From NCBI RefSeq assembly GCF_004337985.1, contig NC_043743.1, positions 1,017,366 through 1,081,365 on the forward strand: a stretch of 64,000 nucleotides of DNA, read 5' to 3'. A model generated the notes under the pieces. It was not told the DNA's origin, did no database searches, and was given only the letters and a program-made list of their open reading frames with translations. Numbering within the stretch: the stretch's first letter is position 1; each line of letters begins with the position of its first letter. This document shows positions 36,285 through 48,232 of the stretch, in pieces. Position numbers and translations under genes: made by a program. The stretch comes from Pyricularia pennisetigena (taxonomy: Eukaryota; Ascomycota; Sordariomycetes; Magnaporthales; Pyriculariaceae).

Positions 36285-39200
36285 ATGAACCCTCCGATCC
36301 AATCTGGAACGGTGGCGGCTGCGGCCACCCCATTCAAGATCCCTGGTAGGAAAAACCTCTTGCTTCCACCCCCTCTCGACGCTATCTAATAAGCTAATGC
36401 GCTCTCCAAAAGGACGTCTTGCTCACAAATGGGTTGAGGACTTCTTGGAATATGGCCTCGCCGACGAACCTAGCTTTCGCGTAGGCTGCCCTGCTGTTGG
36501 CAAATCTCATCACTTGGAAGCAAAACTGGACCAGTGTGTAGCAACAGACCTACGCAATCCCGGGAAGCATTACATCATAATAGTGTCGGCCATCTGCGTA
36601 CTATGTCGGCATCACTTCATCTTCCGGGTCACAGCTCCAACGGGTCAGCTGTGCGGACAGTCACACGGTAACCCTCAAAAGCCACTTCACCACCTGATAG
36701 CCACGACCCCTATCAGTGAAGACTTCGAGCCCTGCAGTCTGGATAGAGGTCGCAATCCAAAGTACCTCACTTGCGGTGGCCATGCGGCATACAGGTGCTC
36801 GACCCCGGGCTGCTCCTATCGCGTTAACATCGAAATTTCAGAGCCCCGCGTCACGGCCGAGCATGCGCACACCCTCTTGGACGACGCCGCCGTCAAGTTA
36901 CGACTTCAGAACGAAATACAGGAGACCCCGGAAAGGTTCAGCGGCACAAGCGATGAGAACCGAGCAATCGATTACTTGTCTCAGTATCTTACAGACACCC
37001 TAACTCCTCCCCAGAGCCGTAGAGGCTCCAAAATCAAGACCCGCAATGTCAAGTTCGCGGTTCAGTTTGGCGACGGTGAGAGTGCGAATAGACTTTTTGA
37101 GTTCCTTGAGTTCAAGAAAGGCATCGACAACGAGGAATGCGCATATTGGGAATTACCTGAATTGGATTTCTCCGAACACGCGCCCACTCTAGTGCCATCG
37201 CAAAAGTCTTTCTATCAGGATGTCAGAGCCGAGATTTGGTGTCTCAAGGGGGTGTACAAGTGGCCAGGTCATGACTCTAATATGAGCTTCGACAGAATAC
37301 TGCGGGATGCATTTCACTGCAGCCACAAAGATGCTGCTGGCCTCGAGTTTCAAGACAGTTTTGCTAGCGCAGACACTGGCAAATCCCACTTCAACTTGCT
37401 TGGCTTGACAAGCCGATCTCACTGGAAGATCTTTCGCTATGCCTATGAGTGTCAGACCAGAGTGGACAAATCACCTGCCCATCGCGAACAGTATCTCAAT
37501 GCTCTACAGAGGATATCTGCACCATACAATCAGGATGAGCTCAACTTCTTCATCGCTACTGAACATTCACGAATCGACGCCCAACAGTTTGACCAGTATC
37601 CCAGCGTCAACCAGCCAGAGAGCGTACTGTCGAACGGTATCAAGAGCATCGATTCGACCGAGTCGGGCGAGATATCCGTTGATGCCATCATCGGCGAGTA
37701 TAGGAATAAGGTTCAAAACTCGCTCATGTCTCCGACCAAGGAGACTGGAGCACGCAAACGGCTTGATCTGCGATCCGAGTTGCTTAAGGTGGCAACCTCC
37801 CATCCTGAAGGACCGAAGCTTAAGGAGATCGTCCGAGAACCGATGGACTTGGATGAGGCACTCGTCTGTCTGGATTTGCCAGTCGATACAGAGCAGCTCA
37901 AATCTATGGATGTTACAGTGCCCGAAGCGATGGCCCAAGTCCAGGTAGAGCAGGTAAGATAGCTCTGTACACCGGTTTACAGCTTCGCTTCTCGTCCGAT
38001 TTCTTCCGCGAAAGACTGACACGGTTACAGGGCAAAAATGCATTCTTGACGGGAATGGCGCTGCAAGCAATTGGCAAATTCCTCAACAACGATGTCCTTG
38101 TCGCACTGGCAGCGACCATGATGGGAGAACAGCCCCAAAACAGGGTTGAGCAGGAACCTGTTAATGACCCGAACCTACCAGCCGGGCTGGATAATCTACG
38201 CAACACGTGCTATCTCAACAGCATGCTGCAGTACTTTTTCACCATTAATCCAGTCCGAGACCTTATCTTGAACTTTGACGAGTACAAGCTGCCTGACAAT
38301 GAAGAAAGCCGAAGCTCACGACGCGTGACTACGGAAGCCCGTGGGATCAGTGCCAAACAGGCCTACGTTGCCAACGAACGTAAGTTCCCGACATTCTCTC
38401 GGAACTCTATGTCCACGTCAGAGTGATTTGGTTTCTGATGTGACTGCCACGGCGCTAGTTGCCAATGAACTTCGAAGTCTCTTCTCGGACCTCATCAGCA
38501 CACAAAATCATTATGCTACGCCGACTCAGAGGCTTGCGCTGGCCGCCATGAAGAACACGGACCAACTTGAGGCGCGGGCGAGAGAGCTTGAGGCCCGCCC
38601 AGGTGACACAGGGGCCCAGGCCATCGGCCCGTTACCGGATCCCAACGGCACGAAGGGCCAAACACCCGATAGCGGCATGGTTTATGCGGGAAAGGCCCCC
38701 GATTATGCAGCACCAGCGCCTCCAGTTCGTCCCAATGGAGGCAGGAGTCCCGATGGGATCACTCCGGAGCAGACCGAGACTTCTAGTGACGTCAGCTCGC
38801 ACACTCTGGTTAATGTTGGTCCCAATGACTATGATAACGATCGGGAGGTCAGCTCCGAATGGAACCCCCTGATGCAACGGGTCAACAGTGTGCGGTCCAA
38901 CGCGTCTTCAGACAACAGCATGCGTTGCGAGGTCAACGAGGATGACCTGATGGAGCAGCAAATCGACAGCAGTCTAGGAAAGTTCAACCCAGTTGGTTCT
39001 GGAAAAGATGTTGAAATGTTCGATGCCTCATCTTCCCAAACGGTGTCGGAGAGCGCGGCTGTCCAAGCGGCAGCAACGGCTTTAGCTGGTCTAGCCAGCC
39101 ATTCTGTTAGCACCGAGCCTGAGGACGAGATCTCGCGCATCAAAAGGGCCCTGGACGACAAGACTATCAAGGGCACTGATCAAGAAGATGTTCAAGAAGC

Positions 39201-40335
39201 GATGGACAAGATGCTTTTTAACCTACGGAGTGCCATAAAACCAACCGGCACAGAACCTCTGGGTCCCAAGGCTGAAGCACAGACAGATGCAGTGACTGAG
39301 ATATTGCGTCTTATCAAAGTCGAGTACCAGAAACCTCTCAACAAGGCCAAATGGGAACTTACGACACCCACGACAGAGGACTTCTTGCTGGCTTATCCTG
39401 CAAGATCAGGTAATGTCGACCTGCACGAGGCGATTGAGCGAGGGTTTATGCGGCAAATCAGCGAGAATCCCAAGGAACCCGAGAACCCATTCTTGTCGTT
39501 CAGCAGCATTCGGAGATTTCCCCCGATCCTCCACATTTGCATTCAGAGAACAGTCTATGACCAGTCGGCTAGAGCCGGCAAAAAGATTGACGTGTCGATC
39601 CAACTGCCCCAGGTGTTGTACATGGACCGGTACAAAGAATCGGCGCCTGGAGATGCGCTATGGATGAGGCGACACAAGTACTGGGACCATCTTGAGCTCG
39701 AGGACCCCAAGGTTTTGGCGGCAAGAAGGAAGTTAGAGCAGAAGAAGCCCGGGACTGCCGACGCCGATACTGCCATGACTGAGGCTCAGGATGCTGCCGC
39801 CGACGAACTGGAGGCCTACCACAATGAAGCAGTGAACGAGGCGAACGGTAGCGACTCAAATCACAACCAAACGAGTGTAATCGACCTGGGGGATGAAACA
39901 GACTCGGAGGCTGAGGCCGAGGCGAAGCGCAAGAAGTACGAAGACACGTTCGATGATCTCCGAGACCACGAGTACCACCTGCATGCAGTGATCTGTCACG
40001 GTGGTAGCACGGGTGCCTCTGGTCATTACTGGGTTTGGATCTACGACTTTGAGCAGCGTGTCTGGTACAACTACAACGACAGGACGGTGCGCGTACACAG
40101 AGACAACGAAAAGGTTCTGAAGGACCTTTCAGCCTCTGATCAGCCATACTACATTGCCTACGTGCGCAGGGACAATCTCGACCTCGTGTCGATCCCTCGT
40201 CGCGCTGACAGTGAGCAGGCGAAACAGCCTGAGATGTGTGAAAGGCCCATGTCGCCGCCACCGACTCCTACGCGGCGACCTGCCTCAATGGCTGCCGCGG
40301 GAACTAGTGTTTTGGATGTCGAGATGACGCCTTGA
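36285..40335 (+). CDS. UBP2: Ubp2-like ubiquitin carboxyl-terminal hydrolase
   Basis: Four exons: 36285-36345, 36413-37953, 38031-38379 and 38459-40335, 1275 residues. A USP-family cysteine protease that removes ubiquitin; yeast Ubp2 works with Rsp5 on K63-linked chains. The N-terminal ~550 residues match the long Ubp2 leader, including cysteine pairs (ICVLCRHHF and a [10 protein letters not shown] segment), and carry no catalytic motif. The Cys box is at about 585-605 ([19 protein letters not shown]; nucleophile in NTCYLNS). The His box is near residue 1180 ([22 protein letters not shown]) followed by WYNYNDRTV. Between them lies an insertion of several hundred residues that is disordered and acidic, with segments such as [20 protein letters not shown] and [18 protein letters not shown]. 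Yeast Ubp2 also has large inserts here. The catalytic set looks intact. Confidence 0.9.
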
Positions 40336-40972
40336 TACTCTTTATGGTTCTTCCATCGAGTCAAGACATATTGGTACGAAAGGTGGGATGACCTTGGCAG
40401 CTGGAGCACAATTATGAATGGATGCGAGCGCCTTGGACATCTACAATCTTTTCTTTTCTTTTTTTCGCGAGAAGTGTTTGAATTTTGGTTGATCATGAGT
40501 ATGGTTCGACAGCTTGGAGCTGAATATGCACTGCTCGATGCAACGCTCTTTATGCAGAAACAGAGTCAGAATAGAAATACTGGTTACAGACGGACCATGA
40601 TGATTGCTTGATATTACCAGGAACTCAAAAATAGTGCTTTGGGGTTGCTCGATACAAATGGGATTGATTACTTTTTAGATGACAGACAGAAATTGAGGGA
40701 TAAATCCGAAAGCTTGTTTTGCTAATGCCACTACTGTCGAATCAAGGTCGGCCGGTCCAGTCGCTTTTGATATTTTTTTGTCTATTGTTCACTTGTAACA
40801 GGAGAGAGGCATCTACACATGATCGCTTCGTATCTACGTCCTAGCCTTTTCTTAATCCCATAGTCGCTGCCAACCCCATCGAGGAACAATCACCATCCAA
40901 CCCTCCTGCTTTATACAGGTCGCAAGGCGTTTGGAACTCTCCTACAGCGCAAAACAAAAACACTCAACATGA
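40336..40972. other. Convergent 3' spacer UBP2 / FRS1
   Basis: 640 bp of 3' UTR sequence for two convergent genes, AT-rich in the middle. Nothing else seen. Confidence 0.6.
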
Positions 40973-43083
40973 TCACAGTAGAACCTCGAGGTTGATTTCG
41001 AGTGTGCTCACAGGGTATCTGAAGAGACGTATGGGAGTCCAGATTAGTGAGTGAAGTAAAAAAGAAAAAAAAAGAGAAAAAAGAGTAGACGTGAAACTTG
41101 AAAGAACTCAAACATACCTCAAGTCGAACTTGTCCAAAACCGTGGGATGCAAAACGCCCAACTCGCCGATCCGGACGGGCTCGGCCTTGTCGCCTCCCTG
41201 GCGCAAAAAGACGGCGGCGGCACGACCGCCAAAGAAGGTGGGCTCGTCAATCTCAGAAATATAGTAGGTGCCGACGGGGACGCGCAGCATCGACATGATG
41301 CGGTCGAGCAGACCGTGGACGATCTCGAAACCGCTGGTGGTGCCGCAGTAGGCGGCGGCCCAATGCCTGACGTTGCGGGCCTTGCGCTCGAGGGCGTCGT
41401 CCTTGACGACGACGTCGGACGTCTCCATGATCATGAGCGGCAGCTTGACCGACTTGTTCTCGCGCACCGTTTTGAGCAGGCCGGGGAGCAGCGACGTCCG
41501 CACGACCTGGTACTCAGCCGACTTTGGGTTCGCGATTCGGACGGCCGTCTTGCCATCGTCGACGCGGTTCAGCCAGGCAAAGTTCTCGTCGTGCGAGCAC
41601 AGGACCAGCGGCATCACCTCCTTCCAGCCAGCCATGGCGCACTCGGCCCGAACGATGTCGCTGAGCTTGTTGATGGGGAGACCCTTGCCGACGGTGGCCG
41701 ACTTTGTGGGCAGCGAGCGTGGGAGGTTGTTGAAGCCATAGGCAACGGCGACATCCTCCATCACGTCGCACGCGTGAAGGATGTCGGACCGTGTGGGCGG
41801 GATGTAGACCTCGATGATACTCGCGCTGAGGGGCTTGGCGACAAAGGCCATCTTCGCCAGCAGCTTGCAGATGCCGTCGGCAGACTCGGAGAGGCCGCAG
41901 CATTGGTTGATGTAGTCCACCTCGACCTCCATTCTCCTCGGCTCCAGGTCAGGCGTGACAACCGTGGTACCGTCGGGACGTTTGATCAGCACCGGCTCGA
42001 CCGTGAACTTGTCTGCGCAGTACGTCGAGAACATGGTCACCATGGTGTCAATGACGATTTTGAGCTTGGTTGCATCCGTTGCGGTGGCTTCTATTAAAAC
42101 GTTTGTCGTGTTGAGCGTAATCTTGGAGTGGTCGCCGTTGATGATGGGTGGGACAGAGCACACAACCTCATTGGCGTCGTAGATGACAGGGTACCTGGGT
42201 GAGTCGCGGATAATGTGCAGGTATTTGCTCAGGTGCTTGTCTATTATTGAATAAGAGCTCAGTCAGTATAATGGTCGTGCCACATTGATAATGTGAGACC
42301 AAATAACAAGAGTAGCCTACCCTTATCTAACGTCTCCATCATCTCGTTACCATCCATCTCCTTGGCCTGGTTCAGTGGCCTGAACTTGATATCCTCTGGT
42401 TTCCTGGCCTCGTAGGTAAAAGGACCCTTGATGGTGTCCAGATCATGCGTTCCAATGGCAACCAGCGTCCTTTGCCGAGCCAGATTGGCATGAAGCTTCT
42501 CCTGCAGGCCCATGAAGGAGTTATATGTGGACTGGGTGAACTTGACGTTGCGGAGGATGGCGCCGGCGATGTACGGCCTCACGTCGGCCGTCTCAGGCTT
42601 GACCGTGATGCTCTGCATCTGGTCCTCGGGCATATCAAGCACCTTATAAGCCGGCGGGGCCATCTTGCCCCGAAATACATTCAGGCTGGCGGCGATACCC
42701 TCGAAGCAGAGCAGGTCGGCGCGGTTGGCGGGCGTCTCGATCTTGAGCTGCGCCGGCTCGTCCTTGGGCCGCGTCGGGTCATCTTCAGTATCCTCGTCGA
42801 GCTCGATACCATAGTCGAAGCAGAGCCTCTGGAACTCGTCGGCGGTGTAGCTGTTATGCGGAAAGGAGGTTCAAAGAAGGCAGGCAGACAAGTTAGGACG
42901 CTGGGCGGTTCCAAGGGGAGGAGTGCATGGATGGATAGATGGGTGGATGGTGGGGTTATCTGGCGAGCTGGAAACTGGCGCTAAAAAAAAAAAAAAAGCC
43001 AATTGCCAGCAGTGATTGCACTCGACGTACCGCTGACCGAGCTCCTCAAAGAACTCCTCCTTGTTGACTCCGATTGTGGGCAT
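40973..43083 (-). CDS. FRS1: Cytosolic phenylalanyl-tRNA synthetase beta subunit
   Basis: Four exons: 43083-43031, 42850-42321, 42240-41118 and 41018-40973, 583 residues. Beta subunit of the alpha2-beta2 class II enzyme that charges tRNA-Phe; the synthetic active site is in alpha. It opens MPTIGVNKEEFFEELGQRYT, as cytosolic beta subunits do. Then come the B3/4 editing region (ETPANRADLLCFEGIAASLNVF and VAIGTHDLDTIKGPFTYEA), the B5 domain (DYINQCCGLSESADGICKLLAKM and EVYIPPTRSDILHACDVMED), and the catalytic-like core (EDVAVAYGFNNLP, RTSLLPGLLKTVRENKS, RIGELGVLHPTVL). The C-terminal exon is only 46 nt and encodes the conserved end PVSTLEINLEVLL after the FDLR junction. The first exon is 53 nt; its intron contains a long A run on +. 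Length is normal. Confidence 0.94.
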
Positions 43084-45079
43084 CTTGAAGGTGATATGTG
43101 AGGCTATTCACAAGTGTGACGCATGCTTGCTCCAGAAGGTTTGACGTTGGATGACTCCGTTTACTTGGGCTGTATAGTAGTAGCTCGCATCGACCGCGGG
43201 GCAGAGGGACCCACCCGCCAAGATTTCAGGGGTCCATAGGTAAATAACTTGAGTGGTAACAGTCACGTGGATCCCTGAGAGACACTTGAGGACTAACAAT
43301 TCCATCAGTTTTAGTTTTGACTCGGATCCTTTTCATCTCTTTCATGCGGCTTCCACCAAGCTTATACTGAACTTAGATTAATATGTATATTGATTATGAC
43401 ATTTCAAGTTCAGTCGGAGCATTTAGAATACTATGAGTACCATCATTTTGTGGTATGCAAACGGTCGAATCATGAGGCCAAGTAATTTGGTGCGCTTGAT
43501 TCCAAGCCCGCTAGGTTTTTAAAAACCATCGATATCGCTTGCTTGGGTGCCATCACCCTGGATTGAGCCTGGGAGGTATGAGTTGCGAAAGCGAACTGCC
43601 TCCGCTTCAATCTCCCTTTGGAGACCGGCATTCTTTAAGCCGAGTCAACTTTGGAGCTTGACGCTTGTATTTTGATCAAGAGAGCAACCACATTCTCAAG
43701 TTCTTGCCTCAGGACTCTGCAGTCTGTATTCTCTCAAAAAGGCGGTTAGCCCAGACTGTAGCACTGGCTTCGACCATGTCATACCAACAATTTCGCCCGA
43801 GACCTTCGATCAGGAAGCGAGGAACTATATCGGGTGAGAGGAACGACCACCAAAAGCGAGGCGAGAGAGCATAACGACAAGTAGCCTATCTCCGTTGTGC
43901 AAGCTCAAAGCCACATTCGTCATGGTTTTGCTTACGACTTCCCGGGCACCAGGTTTTTTTTTTCTCTTCTTCATCGAATGTTTACCCGGAGTAACACTTA
44001 CGCCTTTTTCCCTATTTCTCCCAGGCCAAGCCAAGCCCCCGTGATCTTGTATGGAAGTTGTGCGTGCGTAACGGTGTAACCCTCTCCTCTGACAACCGTA
44101 CGCGTGACTTTACTCCACAGCGAGACGGGGGAAGCAAACCCCCCCCCCCCGTGCCGAGCTCAATAGTATGCATTTCCCACTTACCGGCCGGTAAACCCCG
44201 AACTAGAATCACACACAGACAAAAGCAGCCTTGCACTACGGGTCTTTGTCTTCGGCACGTTTGCGCTCATTGGCTGGTGGGATCTATACGCACCGAGAAA
44301 AGGAGCTCGGTAGATGGGTGACACGAATAAAGCTGACAAACATCACGCCCATAACCGCACCAGTACCTGGTCCATAGGCCAGCTACCATCCAGATTTGCC
44401 AATCTCTTCCAAGCTCAAAAGATGAGCCAAAAGCCCAAACATCGCTTCCACGATTAGTCTAGTATCAAAAGGTCGCCCCCATTGGCCCAGGGACATGCCG
44501 GCTGCCGAAGACACGTAACGGTGGTACCCAACGTAAGCATGGCTCTGGTGAGGCGTCCGTCGTATTCAGATGTTCCTCTTTAGGCTAACCATGCCGCTGT
44601 TGTCGCACCAGTCACTGACATCGTATGGTGGATTTCATCTCTGCTATCTTTATGGTCCTATGCAAGATCATGCGAGGCGAATCCCGGGCTTTTTGAGTGA
44701 TACTTTGCATTTCGCTTCTTGTGCAAATCCTCTGTCGGCATGTGCACGCATCGGCGTACCGAATATAGCCCTGTGTTCTTTCGTTGGTCATACCGAGCTC
44801 TTCAGTACCAGAGATACTGGGCTGAGGTTGGCCTGCCTTGTGGTGTGCTGGCTGTTGATGGGTTGGACTATGCAACTATACGAGACGGACAACCACAAGC
44901 TGCAAGTGTAAATCATCCTGCATCGACTTTCATATCAGGTTGCTCGTGTCTCGGAAAGTATTTAAGACCCCTATTTCTCCGCCATTGGGTGCTGAGTTTG
45001 TGGCATGTCTCATAACGCATCTTCCTCAACCAAGTACAACATTCCATAAGACCTAAGCAGCCAAGCCCACTCACACGAT
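43084..45079. promoter_or_regulatory. Divergent spacer FRS1 / secreted-protein gene
   Basis: 2 kb with no supported gene. It holds the FRS1 leader, a run of 12 C at 44139-44150, and a TATA-like tatttaag at 44960-44967, about 115 bp before the secreted-protein ATG. Confidence 0.5.
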
Positions 45080-45520
45080 ATGTTGTCGCAAACCTTTCTC
45101 TTCGTGATTGCCGCCGCAAGAACAGCAAACTCGCTGGCCATGCAGTCTCACCAGACCTCCGACCTCCAGCCCGCAACCTGCCTCCCATCGACTTGCGGTC
45201 GCAACGGGTCCGTCGTCTGCTACAACGACGAGCAATACTGCCATGCCGAGTCAGACGCGCCCAATTACATCGGGGCAAGCTTAGGTCTCCCCTGCCGCAA
45301 CGAAACAGTCTCGCCCAAGTATCCCATAACAAAAGCCTGCGAGGAGAGCAAGCTCGCGCCTTATGACAAGAACAAGATACCCGCAGAGTGTTTGAACACA
45401 TTGTGTGCCGCGATGGATGGAAAAGCAAAGGGGCTCTGGTGCCTGTATTTCCCCGAAGGCTGGACCGGGTTGGAGTACAAGAAGCTAGGGATGGAGTGTG
45501 CCCCGTCAGAGGGGCAATGA
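45080..45520 (+). CDS. Small secreted cysteine-rich protein (orphan)
   Basis: Intronless, 146 residues, ending TGA. The first ~20 residues form a signal peptide (MLSQTFLFVIAAARTANSLA), with likely cleavage after SLA. The mature part has ten cysteines spread over about 105 residues (ATC, STC, VVC, QYC, LPC, KAC, AEC, TLC, LWC, MEC), an even number fitting five disulfides. It also has two N-glycosylation sequons (NGS, NET). A TATA-like box (44960-44967) sits about 115 bp upstream. I do not recognise a named family. Size, signal peptide and cysteine content are those of secreted effector-like or hydrophilic wall/apoplast proteins; that function is inferred only. Codon use is C-ending-biased through the frame, supporting real coding. 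Confidence 0.7.
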   Translation: MLSQTFLFVIAAARTANSLAMQSHQTSDLQPATCLPSTCGRNGSVVCYNDEQYCHAESDAPNYIGASLGLPCRNETVSPKYPITKACEESKLAPYDKNKIPAECLNTLCAAMDGKAKGLWCLYFPEGWTGLEYKKLGMECAPSEGQ

Positions 45521-46148
45521 GGAGCTATTCTGGGACTCGTTTGCCATGACATGTCGTCGAGATAGTGATCGGGCAGTTCTAAGGTGCTGTTGACGTTCGT
45601 GTCTTAGATAGGTGTCAGTCTAACAACAGACGTGGTGAGCTGTCCTTCATCAGTCCTGGTGAAGATATACCAGCCTCGGCCTACTGGGCTCATAACAGCA
45701 CCATAATGAGACAGGGACTATGTGATGTGATCGCCTAGTTGATCTTGCCGTTTTATAGCGGTCAAATCATGCACGCTTGGCCTAGATCTTTTGCATCGGG
45801 TTTCGAGAGTCTGGGAAACTCCAAGACTCGGGATCCCAATTGTGTCGAGATGGCGCGGCGTGCACACTTGAGTTCCCACAGTGAAAAGTATTAATACTGC
45901 AGGGCTGCTTGGAGGGGTGTGGCTAAGTGAGATTTCCTTAGCGAGTGGCATTTATACAGCACCTTGGCGACATCGCCGTGACTTGCAGTAACGGGCTTGG
46001 ATGCTGAGGGCGTGAGTTGAGCCTGTGCTTGCTCCCGCAATAGCTCAAGGTAGATTGCTGTTGAATGCGCGGCCAGGCCGAGATCTCTGCCGTCTTTCAT
46101 AAACAAACCATAGTCTGAAAAAGGCATGGTGGTGGGCGTCTTGAGAAA
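45521..46148. other. Convergent 3' spacer
   Basis: 630 bp between the secreted-protein gene and DAM1. No gene supported. Confidence 0.55.
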
Positions 46149-46950
46149 TTATACTGGGCGCATTCCACGGCCTCTGGGCAGCCCGCTAGGCCTGGCACCT
46201 CGAGTAGTACCGCGTGCGATCCCCGAGGATGCTCTACCTCTGGTACTGGCACCTCTGGTGTTGGCAGTACCGCGGCCACGTGACGTTCCCCTTGTGCTTG
46301 AGATCTTTTTGGGTGTGGCCGCCTTGGAAGATGCGGGCGGGTTATCAACAAAAGACGTATCGGTTGTCCTGACGTTTACCAAAGTCAGAGAAACGACTAC
46401 GCAGGAGCTTGGCGAAGCTTTGCATCGACTTACATAAAGGTCGCATCTGCATCGACCTCTCTAGACTTTTCAGGAACCTGCATAGATGCTGCCCAGATAC
46501 ACAACCAGTAAGCTGATAATGAACCTGAGCCAGAAATAAATCGGATTCTGGACAAAATAACGCACCAGGCGGATTCTCCTCCATTTGCTTCGCCCGAGCA
46601 AACGACTCAGGCACGGGTGCCTCTGGGAACTCGACGCAAAAGGCGTTCATGTTGACGCCGTACAGGAAGCTGGCAAAGCTCTCGGTGAAGCGCGACAGGC
46701 TCTCGTGCATGATTTGAAAGTGCATCATGTTGGCCTCTAGGTCGGCCATGGCGTCCGAGAGCTCTGCAAACGCGGGCTCGAAGGCGTTGAGCGGGAACAA
46801 TGCATCGCTGTGTACGCTGCCGCGCGCCGATTCGCGGAACGAGGACCGCGACGACGGCCGCAGCGGCGTGGTCGGACGCGGGGTGCGTGGTCGCGACGTC
46901 GAGCGCTGCCGCTGCTGGCTTGCGCTGCGCCATTCGTCGTGAGTTGCCAT
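46149..46950 (-). CDS. DAM1: DASH/Dam1 complex subunit Dam1
   Basis: Three exons: 46950-46566, 46488-46434 (55 nt) and 46368-46149, 219 residues. Dam1 is the namesake subunit of the fungal DASH ring that couples kinetochores to microtubule ends. The N-terminus is arginine/serine/proline-rich (RSTSRPRTPRPTTPLRP). The conserved helical Dam1 domain is at about 50-120 (ALFPLNAFEPAFAELSDAMADLEANMMHFQIMHESLSRF.. and ..SFLYGVNMNAFCVEFPEAP). The short second exon contributes DADATFM, completed by TTDTSFVDNPP in exon 3. The C-terminal tail is arginine/glycine/serine-rich (RGTSRGRGTAN...RGRGMRPV), probably the basic microtubule-binding and Aurora-regulated part. Exon 2's acceptor was chosen (46489-46490) because the next AG downstream would hit a stop. 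Confidence 0.88.
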
Positions 46951-48232
46951 TTTTTTTTTTTTTTTTCGTGGTTTGCTGGGATTTGGGAATGAGCAACCTT
47001 CGGCGGAATGAGCAACCTACGGTTGGCTGGTCGGACTTTTGGATTCGGCAATGTCAGGCCGCTGGAAATACAGTGCACGAAAGATTGGTGTCTGAGCCAA
47101 AGACGCGCTGAACTCACAAGTCGCGTGGTGTGGATAGTGTCAAGGAGGGGTAGCGCCGTTCCAGTGACGTTATGCGTACCCCTAATGGGAATATCCCCTA
47201 TATAAGTGGGTCTAGGCAGCAACGGGAGGTCATTTTAGCGGGAAAGGTTCGGAGCGGCAATTACCTTCTTTTGACTTCCAAGAGCTTAAGAAAATTGGCA
47301 TTACCAAACTCTTACCTTATTGTGCACCTACGTACAATCTTGGGTCGCAGGCTTTCAATCCTTTCTCGGACGGGGCCTGCACTATTCTGAACTACACCCT
47401 GCCTCCTGAACAGGCTCTGTCAACAATCCACAGAATAAAGGGGCAGCTGCGAAGTCAGCAGATGGAAATGATCTGGTAGACCGGTTATGTGCTCGTTCAA
47501 GTCTCGATATTGAAGATTTTCTACAAAGCTTTGCCGAGTTCTGACATTTTTGAGCCTGTCGAGCTCTCGCATCTTGCATGACTGTCATCTTTGCTGCTCA
47601 CAGAAGTACGGTGTCGTATAAACACGGCCCTGTATCACCGCGGCTGTAATATAAAAATGGGCCACTAGCCACGCAAAATATCAACGGCCCGAGTTCTGGG
47701 CAATCTCTTGGATGAGGAGTTCTTTGGGGGCCAAAGACGTCTCGGAACAATCGGAATATTAGTTTTTATGGTCAGGCAGGGCTAATGGATCGGGAACCGG
47801 ACTTCCTGTGCCTCAAGACAATGTAGATCTTGTCATACTCGTAAGATGCGATCGGCGATATTCTCCATCATGTGCTGCGTATTGAAAGCGAAGAACCGTG
47901 GAAATCTTTCTACCAGCCGACAGTACAGGACTATGGATCATCTTTTTGGGAGGCTGAGGCCAGAAAACATGTCGATCCATTGGCGGGCTGACACTATGTC
48001 AGCTTACATAGTCGAGTAGAACAGTATATTGTTTTGTGAAAAAATGGATATACAGATCATAAGTGAAGAGGACTAGGTCTCGTATGGAGCTGCGAAAAAA
48101 GTATAAGAAGGGGAAGAATCTTCAGGGAGAATGAGTGTCGAAATGCTCAACACATCAGCTTCTGCATTCGCATCCTTCAGACTACCTAAACACTTCTACA
48201 CTCTTCAACGAATTCCTCATAAAAACCTCAAA
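46951..48232. promoter_or_regulatory. Divergent spacer DAM1 / cysteine-rich peptide gene
   Basis: 1.3 kb with no supported gene. A T run is next to the DAM1 start. tatataag near 47199-47206 and gtataag at 48101-48107 are TATA-like; the latter is about 130 bp before the peptide ATG. Confidence 0.5.

Noticed and set aside
39569..40261. 230-codon minus-strand frame, R/S/P/H-rich
   Set aside because: Antisense shadow of the UBP2 last exon; composition is that of a reversed G/C-rich coding frame.
41147..42097. 316-codon + strand frame
   Set aside because: Antisense shadow of FRS1, which has clear family conservation on the minus strand.
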